A DNA stretch of 64,000 nucleotides, from contig NZ_RZNB01000001.1 of NCBI RefSeq assembly GCF_004078635.1, positions 1 to 64,000 on the forward strand, given 5' to 3'. This document shows, piece by piece, positions 41,699 through 49,766 of the stretch (position 1 is its first letter; each line of letters opens with the position of its first letter). Under the pieces are notes generated by a model that was not told the DNA's origin, made no database searches, and saw only the letters and a program-made list of their open reading frames with translations. The position numbers and the translations under genes are program-made. The stretch comes from Labedella phragmitis (GTDB taxonomy: Bacteria > Actinomycetota > Actinomycetes > Actinomycetales > Microbacteriaceae).

Positions 41699-42087
41699 CG
41701 GTCGGGCACCAGCCGGCGCGCGACCACCGTGGCGACGACGCGCCACCCGACCAGCACCAGCCCGAGCACGATGGTCGTCACGATGACGAAGGCGAACGGC
41801 GTCCCCTGACCGGTCGCGGCGCGGAGCAGCATCCCCCCGACGACCGTGACGAGCCAGACCGGGATCCCGGTCCGGACGGGGGCGAGCGGTCGACGCCATG
41901 CGAGCGAGACGCCCCATCCCAGCGCGAGCGCGACGAGGAACGGCCAGGACGTCTCCGCGAGACCGAGCCCGCCCGGCCCGAGTACGTCGCCGTCGTGCGT
42001 CGCCCGGCCGAGAGCCGCGAACACCACGACCGCGATGACGTCGAGGGCGAGGGCGAGGAGGATCGGACGGGACGAGGCGCGGGTCAT
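41692..42087 (-). CDS. DUF3054 family membrane protein
   Basis: A 131-residue protein from ATG 42087 with four predicted membrane helices. The DUF3054 features are LALDVIAVVVFAALGRATHDGD at the start, ETSWPFLVALALGWGVSLAWRRP, VWLVTVVGGMLLRAATGQGTPFAFVIVTTIVLGLVLVGWR. Function unknown. It follows the XRE-type regulator gene on the same strand, 38 bp downstream. Confidence 0.88.
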   Translation of the reverse strand: MTRASSRPILLALALDVIAVVVFAALGRATHDGDVLGPGGLGLAETSWPFLVALALGWGVSLAWRRPLAPVRTGIPVWLVTVVGGMLLRAATGQGTPFAFVIVTTIVLGLVLVGWRVVATVVARRLVPDRQ

Positions 42088-42125
42088 GCCTCCATCGTCG
42101 CAGGCCTCACGAGGCCAATCCGTGG

Positions 42126-42983
42126 TCAGCGGCCGGCGGGACGATCCGCGAACCGCTGGGTGCCGAGCACCGCGAGGAGCTTGAGCTTGTCCTCCGACTC
42201 GGAGCGCGGCGCGGCGGTGAGCACGAGCAGGACCTGCGACTCGTCCTCCGTGTGCAGCGCCTGGCAGTCGACCTCGATCGCACCGACCTCCGGGTGGAGG
42301 AGCACCTTGTGGTCCTCGAATCGGCGCCGCACCTCCTGGGTCTCCCAGATGGCCGTGAACTCCGGGGACCGGCGGAGCAGCTCCCGCACGAGTTCACCTG
42401 CACGGGACTGCGCGCCCATCGCGCCGTAGGCGGCCCGGAGCGACGAGACGTTCGCACGGCTCTGCCGGTCGTGATCGTCCTCCGGGTAGTGGGCCCGTTC
42501 CCGCTCGGGATCGAGGAACCAGCGGTACACGGAACTGCGCTCGAGTCCCGTCAGGTGGCTCTCGTCTCCGAAGAGCGCACGTGCGACATCGTTCTGCACG
42601 AGGGTCTCGCCGAGGAGGTTGAGAATCAGGGCCGGGGTGTCGACGAGCCGGTCGAGCACGCGGAGGAGGGCCGGGGCCACGTAGTCGGTCGTCGCCGCGC
42701 GGTCCGGGGCGCTGTGACCGGCGACACGGAAGAGGTAGTCGCGTTCGTCCGGGCTGAGCCGCAGGGCCCGGGCGATCGAGGCGAGCATCTGCGTGCTCGG
42801 TTGCGGACCCCGGCGCTGCTCGAGCCGCGTGTAGTAGTCGGTGGACATCGCGGCCAGTTGCGCGACCTCCTCTCGGCGGAGCCCCGGCGCGCGGCGCCGC
42901 GGGCCCGCGCGGAGGCCCACGTCCTCCGGGCGCAGTCCGTCGCGGTGTCGGAGCAGGAATTCGGCGAGAGCGTCACGGTCCAC
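42126..42983 (-). CDS. XRE-type regulator with MmyB-like ligand domain
   Basis: A 285-residue regulator from GTG 42983. The N-terminal helix-turn-helix (RRRAPGLRREEVAQLAAMSTDYYTRLEQRRGPQPSTQMLASIARALRLSPDERDYLF) is followed by the MmyB-like PAS-fold domain (LLRVLDRLVDTPALILNLLGETLVQNDVARALFGD, RWFLDPERERAHYPEDDHD, VLLHPEVGAIEVDCQALHTEDESQVLLVLTAAP). Actinobacterial members usually control a divergent SDR or oxidoreductase gene, which is the arrangement here. It may bind a fatty-acid-like ligand. Confidence 0.92.
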   Translation of the reverse strand: MDRDALAEFLLRHRDGLRPEDVGLRAGPRRRAPGLRREEVAQLAAMSTDYYTRLEQRRGPQPSTQMLASIARALRLSPDERDYLFRVAGHSAPDRAATTDYVAPALLRVLDRLVDTPALILNLLGETLVQNDVARALFGDESHLTGLERSSVYRWFLDPERERAHYPEDDHDRQSRANVSSLRAAYGAMGAQSRAGELVRELLRRSPEFTAIWETQEVRRRFEDHKVLLHPEVGAIEVDCQALHTEDESQVLLVLTAAPRSESEDKLKLLAVLGTQRFADRPAGR

Positions 42984-43083
42984 GACTGAAGTATCCCCCG
43001 CCCTCGGCGAGGCAACCAGGGACCGCCGATCCCCCGACATGCGCTCCCTTGAAGCGACTCCGACGACGGGCGAGGCTCGGATC

Positions 43084-43848
43084 ATGAACATCAGCGGAAA
43101 CACCATCTTCATCCCCGGAGCGACGAGCGGCATCGGCCTCGCACTGGCCATCGCCTTGCGAGAGAGGGGCAACGAGATCATCATCGGCGGTCGACGCACG
43201 GAACTGCTCGACCGGATCACGGCCGAGAACCCCGGCATGCATGCGTATCGCATCGACACAAGCGACCCGGAGAGCATCGCGACCGTCTCCCGACAGGTCA
43301 TCGCGGAGCACCCCGAGGTCAACGTCCTCATCCCGATGGCGGGCATCATGCGCGCCGAGGACTGGACGCGCGCCGACGGCTTCCTCGAGACGGCGGAGCA
43401 GATCGTCACGACGAACGTCCTCGGACCGGTCCGACTCATCGCCGCATTCATCGAGCAGCTCCAGAACCGACCGGACGCGACGATCGTGACGGTCTCGTCG
43501 GGGCTCGCGTTCGCGCCGCTGCAGATCACTCCGACCTACAACGCTTCGAAGGCCGCCATCCACATGCTGAGCGAGTCCATCCGATTGCAACTCCGGGGGA
43601 CAAGCGTTCGGGTGCTCGAGCTCGAACCGCCGTCGGTCCGCACCGACCTCATGCCCGGTCAGGCCGAGAGCGACTTCGCGATGCCGCTCGAGGACTTCAT
43701 CGACGAGGTGATGCACCTCATCGAGAGCCAGCCGGACGCGACGGAGATCCAGGTGGAGAACGTCAAGTTCCTGCGGTACGGCGAGGCCCGCGGCGACTAC
43801 GACACCGTCGTCGCGACCCTCAACCAGTTGGACCCGCACGGCCACTGA
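43084..43848 (+). CDS. Short-chain dehydrogenase (DltE-like)
   Basis: A 254-residue SDR from ATG 43084. NTIFIPGATSGIGLALAIALRERGNEIIIGGRR (coenzyme loop), NVLIPMAGIM, TIVTVSSGLAFAPLQITPTYNASKAAIHML (Ser, Tyr, Lys) and LEPPSVRTDLMPGQ match the DltE/YueD-like SDRs. It is divergent from the XRE/MmyB regulator and probably its target. No operator palindrome is obvious in the 100-bp intergenic region. Confidence 0.9.
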   Translation: MNISGNTIFIPGATSGIGLALAIALRERGNEIIIGGRRTELLDRITAENPGMHAYRIDTSDPESIATVSRQVIAEHPEVNVLIPMAGIMRAEDWTRADGFLETAEQIVTTNVLGPVRLIAAFIEQLQNRPDATIVTVSSGLAFAPLQITPTYNASKAAIHMLSESIRLQLRGTSVRVLELEPPSVRTDLMPGQAESDFAMPLEDFIDEVMHLIESQPDATEIQVENVKFLRYGEARGDYDTVVATLNQLDPHGH

Positions 43849-44010
43849 GCGGCAGGGTGAGGAGTGACCCCCACCAGATGTCACGGAGGGAGAGGACGCG
43901 GTGACCGCGCTCTCGAAGAAGTCGGTGATCCGATGGGCCTCGACGGAGGCTGATGCCGACGTCGTCCTCCCTCGCCGCGTCACCGTCGACGAACGGGTTC
44001 GGCGAACCCG

Positions 44011-44277
44011 TCACCGTTCGGCGGCGAAAACCGCGAGGTCGAACTGGGCCACCGCCATGTCGGCCGTCTCCACCCCCGGGTCTTCTTCCCCCTCGTCGTC
44101 GATGGGGACATACCGGACCTCGTGACGGTCGCCGAGGAATGTGATGACGAGAGCGATAGCCGATTCACTCCCGTTCAGCGCGCCCTCGCTTCTCACCGCG
44201 GTGACGTAAGCGATCGCCGCCAGATTGATCGAGGCCAGACGCCCGGTCTGGGCCTCCCGGAGCAAGATCGTTGGCAT
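44011..44277 (-). CDS. Small hypothetical protein
   Basis: An 88-residue protein from ATG 44277, 8 nt after AGGAGA. It reads as a small alpha/beta domain (MPTILLREAQTGRLASINLAAIAYVTAV, AIALVITFLGDRHEVRYVPIDDE, ADMAVAQFDLAVFAAER), without signal or membrane segment. The family is not known to me. Its stop lies inside a perfect 8-bp-arm hairpin (43993-44011, ACGGGTTC-GGC-GAACCCGT), a probable terminator. Confidence 0.65.
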   Translation of the reverse strand: MPTILLREAQTGRLASINLAAIAYVTAVRSEGALNGSESAIALVITFLGDRHEVRYVPIDDEGEEDPGVETADMAVAQFDLAVFAAER

Positions 44278-44626
44278 AGCCGGCTCTCCTATTCGTCGGT
44301 CTGTGGCCGCTCGGTCGACGGCGTCGGTCCCCTCCGGACCGACGCCGCACGCCTGAGGAGCAAGCAGCTGCACGGCGGATAGTGGGAGCATAGGACGCCG
44401 CAGACGCCTTCGCGTAGGGCCTGTGGTCCCGCCGGTTGATGCTCTAGAGCGGTTGCGGCACGGCCGCACTGACGATCCGTCGTCTGGTCGGCGACCACCC
44501 CCGGAGGCGGGCCAGCGCACACCGACGCCGTCATCGCAAGGTCTACCGACCATGATCCTGCGAGGCGTGTACTGGAATCCTTTCTCCCCCAGACCCCGGG
44601 AGTTCTTCACATGGCAGGGGTGCGAG
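44278..44626. other. Divergent intergenic region (no gene seen)
   Basis: This 349-bp region between the small hypothetical gene and the desaturase has an open plus-strand frame from 44423, but without a usable start or RBS before 44627. No operator-like symmetry stands out except the short GCTCTAGAGC at 44441-44450, a perfect 10-bp palindrome that could be regulatory. Confidence 0.4.
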
Positions 44627-45709
44627 ATGACGGATGCGGTGATCCGGACAACCGGGCGCGAGCGGGGCTCGCGCGGAGTGAGCGACTACACGGCGCTCGC
44701 CGAGCAGATCCGCTCGGCCGGGCTCCTCCGTCGGCGATACGGGTACTACTGGGCCAAACTCATCGGGCTGCCGCTCGTGGTGGTCGCGGCGCTCGTGGCG
44801 TTCACCTGGATCGGTGACTCCTGGTGGCAGCTCGGCACGGCCGCGGTCTTCGGCGTCTTGTTCGCGCAGGTCGCATTCCTCGGTCACGACGCCGCGCACA
44901 AGCAGATTTTCGTCTCCGGCCGTGCGAACGACTGGGCGAGTCTCATCGTGGGCGATCTGATCGTCGGCATGAGTTACGGCTGGTGGCGGCACAAGCACTC
45001 CCGCCACCACGCGAATCCGAACAAGCTCGGCGCCGACCCGGACATCGATCTCCCCGTCATCGCGGTGACGCCCGATCGCGCGCGTCGGGGCCGCAACCCG
45101 GTGACCCGATGGATCATGGCGCACCAGGGCGCGTTCTTCTTCCCGATCCTGCTGCTCGAGGGCGTCTCGCTGCACGCATCGAGCGTGCGGCGCGTGTTGG
45201 CCCGCGAGCCCGTGGAACACCGCTGGTGGGAGATCGCGATGCTCACGGTCCGGCTGATCGGGTTCCCCCTGCTCGTCTTCCTCGTGCTGTCGCCGGGCAT
45301 CGCGGCGGCGTTCCTCGCCGTGCAGCTCGGCGTCTTCGGCTTCTACATGGGAGCCTCGTTCGCCCCCAACCACAAGGGCATGCCGATCGTGCCGAAGAAC
45401 GCTCGCCTCGACTTCCTCCGCCGCCAGGCGAGCACGAGCCGGAACATCCGCGGCGGCCGCCTCATCGACATCGCGATGGGCGGGCTGAACTACCAGATCG
45501 AGCATCACCTGTTCCCGTCGATGCCGCGGCCGCACCTGCGCCGCGCGGCCGCGATCGTGCAGGAGTACTGCCGATCACACGACGTGCCGTACATGTCGGT
45601 CGGGCTGTTCACGTCGTACGGGATCGTGATCCGCTACATCAACCGTGTCGGACTCGGCGAGCGCGACCCCTTCGAGTGCCCCCTCGTGGCGCAGCGTCAG
45701 ATGGGGTGA
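44627..45709 (+). CDS. Membrane fatty-acid desaturase
   Basis: A 360-residue acyl-lipid/acyl-CoA desaturase. The ATG at 44627 starts MTDAVIRTTG; upstream in-frame ATGs at 44552 and 44423 lack RBS. The three His boxes that hold the di-iron centre are H87-DAA-H91, HKHSRHH (122-128) and QIEHHLFPSM near the C-terminus. Four membrane helices lie around them (YWAKLIGLPLVVVAALVAFTWIG, GTAAVFGVLFAQVAFLG, IGFPLLVFLVLSPGIAAAFL). It introduces a double bond into membrane acyl chains with O2, probably for membrane fluidity. No ferredoxin partner is adjacent. Confidence 0.94.
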   Translation: MTDAVIRTTGRERGSRGVSDYTALAEQIRSAGLLRRRYGYYWAKLIGLPLVVVAALVAFTWIGDSWWQLGTAAVFGVLFAQVAFLGHDAAHKQIFVSGRANDWASLIVGDLIVGMSYGWWRHKHSRHHANPNKLGADPDIDLPVIAVTPDRARRGRNPVTRWIMAHQGAFFFPILLLEGVSLHASSVRRVLAREPVEHRWWEIAMLTVRLIGFPLLVFLVLSPGIAAAFLAVQLGVFGFYMGASFAPNHKGMPIVPKNARLDFLRRQASTSRNIRGGRLIDIAMGGLNYQIEHHLFPSMPRPHLRRAAAIVQEYCRSHDVPYMSVGLFTSYGIVIRYINRVGLGERDPFECPLVAQRQMG

Positions 45710-45831
45710 CCGACGCGGCCGTCGTGCCACGTGGACGGACGCTGCGCGCGGCGGCACGTCGCCCGTAGCATGACGATGGTCATGACCAGCGAACGTCCCG
45801 TCGCGCACGACGGGCGGTGAGGAGAAGGCCG

Positions 45832-46124
45832 ATGTCCTTCCAGGCGTACCTCGACACGATCGAGAAGAAGACGGGGCTGACCCCGCGCGAGCTCATCGCG
45901 AAGGGCGCCGAGCGCGGCATCGCCGGGCCCGACACGAAGGCCGCGGCGGTGCTCGAGTGGCTCGCGGAGGACTACGGCCTCGGCGCGGCCACGCGATGGC
46001 GCTCTACAACGTGATCAAGAACGGACCGACGATCTCCGACAAGCATGTGGGCACCGTCGGCGCCCACAGCGACGCGTCGACCGACCTCTGGCTCGACGGC
46101 GCCGCCACGAATCCCCACCGCTGA
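45832..46124 (+). pseudogene. DUF4287 protein gene with one frameshift
   Basis: From ATG 45832 (GGAGAAGG upstream) the frame gives SFQAYLDTIEKKTGLTPRELI, then TKAAAVLEWLAEDYGLG, a typical DUF4287 start. It then runs out of frame to a stop at 46014. One base inserted near 45985 restores HAMALYNVIKNGPTISDKHVG, then DASTDLWLDG, up to TGA 46122-46124, the expected end of the roughly 97-residue protein. One C appears to be missing in a GGC(C)GCGGCC context: a true frameshift or a sequencing error. Function of DUF4287 is unknown. Confidence 0.8.
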
Positions 46125-46203
46125 CCGCGGGGCTGACGCGAGCGCCTCTGCGCCGGTTCCGCCACCCTCCCCATCCGGGCGTGATCGGACGTAGCCTGAC
46201 GAG

Positions 46204-46815
46204 GTGAGCCCTGAACGCGCTGCGGAGGTGCTCGGCATCGACGTCGATGCGTCGCCCCATGAGGTGACGAACGCTTTCGCGGCGCGCGCTCGTCGCACGC
46301 ATCCCGACGTCGAGGGCGGAAGTGCGGAAGCGTTCCGTGAGGCTGTCGAGGCGCGCAACGTCCTGCTCTCCCGGACGAGTGCCGGGACGACGGTCCCGGA
46401 CGGCTACATCGTGTTCGACGAGGAGCAGCCCGGACGTCCGAGTCCCGCAGACGAATTCCCGTACTGGGTGATCGTGCCTCGCGCGCCGAGCCCCGCTCTC
46501 ATCGCGGTCGGTGGTGGGCTGCTTCTCATCGCGGCGTTCCTGTCCATCTACGACGTGCCGTACCCGTGGACTCTCGCCGAGCCGATCACCCGCTGGGTCG
46601 CGCTCATCGCCGCCGCGCTCGCCTTCGCGGTGACGGGTCGGCGCGGGTTCCTCGCCGTCATGGTCGTGCTCGTGATCGCGACCCTCGTCGTGAACGTCGC
46701 GATCACGACGATCGGCGGGCTGCTCGGCCTCTTCATCACGATGCCGGCGATCGTCGCGATCAATGCCGCGGGATTCGCGGCTCGGCGACGTCGCACCGCG
46801 AAGGCCGGTCCCTGA
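46204..46815 (+). CDS. J-domain membrane protein
   Basis: A 203-residue protein from GTG 46204. Residues 1-60 form a J domain (ERAAEVLGIDVDASPHEVTNAFAARARRTHPDVEGGSAEAFREAVEARNVL) with the HPD signature that activates DnaK-type chaperones. After a Pro-rich linker come four hydrophobic helices (LIAVGGGLLLIAAFLSIY and following). It may recruit an Hsp70 to the membrane. The final residues (AKAGP and the stop) are encoded by the left arm of a REP-like palindrome. Confidence 0.88.
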   Translation: MSPERAAEVLGIDVDASPHEVTNAFAARARRTHPDVEGGSAEAFREAVEARNVLLSRTSAGTTVPDGYIVFDEEQPGRPSPADEFPYWVIVPRAPSPALIAVGGGLLLIAAFLSIYDVPYPWTLAEPITRWVALIAAALAFAVTGRRGFLAVMVVLVIATLVVNVAITTIGGLLGLFITMPAIVAINAAGFAARRRRTAKAGP

Positions 46816-46847
46816 GCCTGTCGAAGGGTCGACGAGCTCAGGGACCG
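46806..46847. repeat. REP-like inverted repeat at convergent gene ends
   Basis: CGGTCCCTGAGC (46806-46817) and GCTCAGGGACCG (46836-46847) are perfect 12-bp arms with CTTCGACA-type core CTGTCGAAGGGTCGACGA between. Same family as 8649-8748. It supplies the stop codon of the J-domain gene and ends 4 bp before the stop of rtcB on the other strand, so it may terminate both. Confidence 0.8.
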
Positions 46848-46851
46848 ACGG

Positions 46852-48030
46852 TCAGTCGCCCTTCACGTTGACGAGCTGACGCAGCGTGTGCCGCACCGAC
46901 ACGAGGTCGGCCGCGTCGGCCATCACCCGGTCGATCGGCTTGTACGCCTGCGGGATCTCATCGAGGAACGCGTCGGTGTCACGGAACTCGATGCCCTGCA
47001 TCGCCTCCCGCAACTGCTCCCGAGTGAACGTCTTCCGCGCCGCCGACCGCGAGTACTCCCGACCGGCGCCGTGCGGAGACGAGTTGAGGGACAGCGGGTT
47101 CCCGAGCCCCTCGACGACGTACGACGCGGTGCCCATCGATCCGGGGATGAGCCCGGGCCGGCCCTCGTCCGCCTGGATCGCGCCCTTCCGCGACACCCAC
47201 ACCTGCTTCCCGAAGTGCCGCTCGCTCTCCGTGAAGTTGTGGTGGCAGTTGATGCGCTCCGCCTCGACGACGGGCTCCCCCATCCACCGGCTCACCTGGT
47301 CGGCGACGCGATCCATCATCTCCTCCCGGTTGAGCAGAGCGAACCGCTGAGCCCACCGCAGCTCGCGGATGTACCGGGTGAACTCGGGCTGTCCCTCCGC
47401 GAGGTATGCGAGGTCCGGGTGCGGCAGGTCGATCCACAACTGCTTCGCGAGCCGCTGGGCGACTTTGATGTGGTGCTGGGCGATCCTGTTGCCGATCCCC
47501 CGACTGCCCGAGTGCAGGAACATCCACACCGCGTCCGTCTCATCGACCGAGACCTCGATGAAGTGGTTGCCGCTCCCGAGGGAGCCCAGCTGGTTCCGCC
47601 ACGCCTTCACGTAGGAGCCGGGATCGAAGCCGGCCTCCTCGGCGAGCGCCTCCAGCTCGGCGATGCGCGGCTGCGCCGTCTCCGTGATCCGCTTGTTGTC
47701 GCGGCCCGCCGAGAGCGGGACCGAGCGCTCGATCTGCTCGCGGAGCCCCGAGAGCGCACCGCCGTTACGCGCGAGCAGCTCGTCCTTCGTGAACTGCGTG
47801 CGCACGGCGATCATGCCGCAGCCGATGTCGACGCCGACGGCCGCCGGCATGATGGCGCCGAGCGTGGGGATGACGGACCCGACCGTCGCGCCGAGGCCCA
47901 GGTGGGCGTCCGGCATGAGCGCGATGTGCGGGTGGATGAACGGCATCTGCGACGAGGTGCGTGCCTGCTCGACGGTCTTGTCGTCGATGAGGCTCGCCCA
48001 CGACAGCAGCCGCGAGGAGATCTTCTCCAT
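46852..48030 (-). CDS. rtcB: RNA-splicing ligase RtcB
   Basis: A 392-residue Mn2+/GTP-dependent ligase joining RNA 2',3'-cyclic phosphate (or 3'-phosphate) ends to 5'-OH ends. The ATG at 48030 follows AAAGGA. Family motifs: MPDAHLGLGATVGSVIP, AVGVDIGCGMIAV (metal Asp/Cys), LGSLGSGNHFIEV, FLHSGSRGIGNRIAQHH, INCHHNFTESERHFG and NSSPHGAGREYSRSAARKTF with the guanylylated His. Length suits the short bacterial RtcB group. There is no rtcA or prfH beside it; instead a 38-codon ORF and a terminator lie in its leader. Confidence 0.96.
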   Translation of the reverse strand: MEKISSRLLSWASLIDDKTVEQARTSSQMPFIHPHIALMPDAHLGLGATVGSVIPTLGAIMPAAVGVDIGCGMIAVRTQFTKDELLARNGGALSGLREQIERSVPLSAGRDNKRITETAQPRIAELEALAEEAGFDPGSYVKAWRNQLGSLGSGNHFIEVSVDETDAVWMFLHSGSRGIGNRIAQHHIKVAQRLAKQLWIDLPHPDLAYLAEGQPEFTRYIRELRWAQRFALLNREEMMDRVADQVSRWMGEPVVEAERINCHHNFTESERHFGKQVWVSRKGAIQADEGRPGLIPGSMGTASYVVEGLGNPLSLNSSPHGAGREYSRSAARKTFTREQLREAMQGIEFRDTDAFLDEIPQAYKPIDRVMADAADLVSVRHTLRQLVNVKGD

Positions 48031-48129
48031 GTCCTTTCTTTCCTTCGTGTCGTGCGGACCGGCGAGCGGCCGGTCCGCGGGAGAGCAACCCGTCCGGGTG
48101 CAGTCTCCCCACCTCACGACGAAGAGAAA

Positions 48130-48156
48130 AGCCCCGGACCTGTGCGGTTCGGGGCT
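48130..48156 (-). terminator. Intrinsic terminator between small ORF and rtcB
   Basis: On the minus strand, AGCCCCGAACC (48156-48146) pairs with GGTCCGGGGCT (48140-48130), with one mismatch and a 5-nt loop, and is followed by TTTTC. It is the most canonical rho-independent terminator in the window. It lies 100 nt before the rtcB ATG in the same direction, so it either separates two transcripts or acts as an attenuator. A second hairpin, AGACGC-GAT-GCGTCT (48161-48175), overlaps the small ORF stop. Confidence 0.85.
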
Positions 48157-48173
48157 GTACAGACGCGATGCGT

Positions 48174-48290
48174 CTAGTGGGCCTCGACCGGAGGGAACGA
48201 CGAGCAGCGCTCATCGAGCTGCTTCAGCTGAAGCAATTCGGCGAACGGCAGGTCACGCTGGTTGCGCTGCGGGGTGCAGAGCTCGCTCAT
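48174..48290 (-). CDS. Small ORF (38 aa) in front of rtcB
   Basis: ATG 48290 to TAG 48174 encodes 38 residues beginning MSELCTPQRNQRDLPF and ending FPPVEAH. AGAGGAA stands 9-10 nt upstream, and third codon positions are mostly G or C, which supports translation. It contains two Cys and no membrane segment. The gene is followed at once by a small hairpin over its stop codon and by an intrinsic terminator, all ahead of rtcB in the same direction. A leader peptide or an independent small protein are both possible; I recognise no family. Confidence 0.55.
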   Translation of the reverse strand: MSELCTPQRNQRDLPFAELLQLKQLDERCSSFPPVEAH

Positions 48291-48383
48291 CGTGATCGTT
48301 CCTCTCGGGTGGCATGCCGCGCGAGTGCGCAGCCTTGAGACGTTAGCGGTTCGCGCATGCGGACGTCAACAGCGGTGTACCGA

Positions 48384-49193
48384 TCAGTGCGGGCTCGAGC
48401 GGGCCTCGTCGCTCGCGAGCGCGGACTCCGGCGCACAGCCGAGTTCACCCGGCTGCAGCTTCACGGGTGCGATCGCCTTCTGCTCGGTCACTCCACCGAC
48501 GCGCGCAACCAGGACGCATTCGTTCTCGTCGCCGATGGCGACGCCGACGTCACCGCCGTTCACCACCACTCGAGGCGGGGCGTTCTCGACGGGAAGCCAG
48601 GACGTGGAGCCGGAGGCGTTGAAGAGCGCGGAGATGGCCTCGCTGATCAGCGGGGGCTCTCCCGGCTCGCCGGGAAGCTGCTGCAACACCTCGATGGCGG
48701 CCTCGGCCGCGTTCGATGCGGGGACGATCCGGGTCTCCTTCCCGTCGTCGGTCTCCAGGTCGACCGCTGGGATCGGCCCCTCGGTCGGGCAGGGATACTC
48801 GTGCAGGTAGCTGTAGTGGGCGAAGTCGCCACGCGGGCCCCAGAAGTCGAAATCGACGCTGTAACACGCGTAGAGCTGCTCGCCCGTCGCCGCCCCCATG
48901 AACTCGGCCCGCGGGACGCCGACCTGGTAGTACAACGTCCCGATCACGTCTCCGCGCTTCGCCCCCTCGACGACGTCGACGTCGATGAGGGTTCCGCCGC
49001 GGTTCACCCGTGAGGCCGCGAGGGCGAAGTCGTCCATGTCGTCGGAGGTCGTGACGGGGATCGCGCGGACGCCGAGGTGCACGACCTCCCTCGTCCCCTC
49101 GGTCCCCGGACCCACCGAACAACCGGCGAGCAGGAGCACGGAAGCCGCTGCAGTGGCCGCGACACTGCCCACCGTCGCCATTCGAGCTGTCAT
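48384..49193 (-). CDS. Lipoprotein of unknown function
   Basis: A 269-residue protein from ATG 49193 with lipoprotein signal (VAATAAASVLLLAGC, Cys at 25). The mature part reads GTREVVHLGVRAIPVTTSDDMDDFALAASRVNRGGTLIDVD, then YACYSVDFDFWGPRGDFAHYSYLHEYPCPTEGP, with several Cys. The acidic C-terminal half includes PPRVVVNGGDVGVAIGDENECVLVARVGGVTEQ. No family recognised. It is divergent from another small lipoprotein gene. Confidence 0.75.
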   Translation of the reverse strand: MTARMATVGSVAATAAASVLLLAGCSVGPGTEGTREVVHLGVRAIPVTTSDDMDDFALAASRVNRGGTLIDVDVVEGAKRGDVIGTLYYQVGVPRAEFMGAATGEQLYACYSVDFDFWGPRGDFAHYSYLHEYPCPTEGPIPAVDLETDDGKETRIVPASNAAEAAIEVLQQLPGEPGEPPLISEAISALFNASGSTSWLPVENAPPRVVVNGGDVGVAIGDENECVLVARVGGVTEQKAIAPVKLQPGELGCAPESALASDEARSSPH

Positions 49194-49316
49194 GGTCGCG
49201 ACTCTAGCGACGCCCGCATACCGCTCGGCAGATGCACTCCGGATCATCCGCCGGGGTGACGACCGAACGACGTCGGGCGGACGCGGTCCGGTCGGCCCGC
49301 GGGGGACTCTTGAGGC

Positions 49317-49757
49317 ATGAACACCACACCCCGATGCACCGTCGCCACTCTCGCTCTGACCCTGATCGCCGTCACCGCACTCACCGGCTGCAGTGCCGTG
49401 AGCACCATCCTTCAGAAGGAGAAGACCGGCGAGTACGCCGACGTCACCGCGCTCGAGGACTGGGACGGGAACGCGCCATGGGTGCCGTCGGACGCGACCG
49501 ACATCCGCACGCACGAGTCGACGGATGGGAAGGTCGCGGTCCTTCTGCTCGACAGTGCCGCGGACCTCGACGCCGCCCTGTGCACCGAGGTCGATCGGGA
49601 ATCCGCACCCGCCTTCTCGATCGAGGGAGCGCCGAACGTCTTCAAGACCGATCGCGTGTTCGCGTGCGGCGACTGGACCGTGGCACCGACGAAGGACGGC
49701 TGGTACGGCTGGACGCCGAACGACCCCGACGAGAAGAAGCAGTCGCCGACCGCTTAG
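49317..49757 (+). CDS. Small lipoprotein of unknown function
   Basis: A 146-residue protein from ATG 49317 (GAGG upstream). Lipoprotein signal: LALTLIAVTALTGC, Cys at 25. The mature domain (WDGNAPWVPSDATDIRTHESTDGKVAVLLLDSAADL, CTEVDRESAPAFSIEG, VFACGDWTVAPTKDGWYGWTPNDPDEKK) has two Cys that could form a disulfide and a Trp/Tyr-rich end. It resembles small surface lipoproteins of related actinobacteria, but I recognise no named family. Confidence 0.75.
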   Translation: MNTTPRCTVATLALTLIAVTALTGCSAVSTILQKEKTGEYADVTALEDWDGNAPWVPSDATDIRTHESTDGKVAVLLLDSAADLDAALCTEVDRESAPAFSIEGAPNVFKTDRVFACGDWTVAPTKDGWYGWTPNDPDEKKQSPTA

Positions 49758-49766
49758 CCCCGGCGA

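Noticed and set aside
43849-44010. Possible small plus-strand gene starting near 43901
   Set aside because: No RBS, no coding pattern and overlap with a hairpin. It is more likely the shared 3' region of convergent genes.
46888-48177. Plus-strand open frame of about 430 codons
   Set aside because: Complete antisense shadow of rtcB, with no RBS or recognisable motif.
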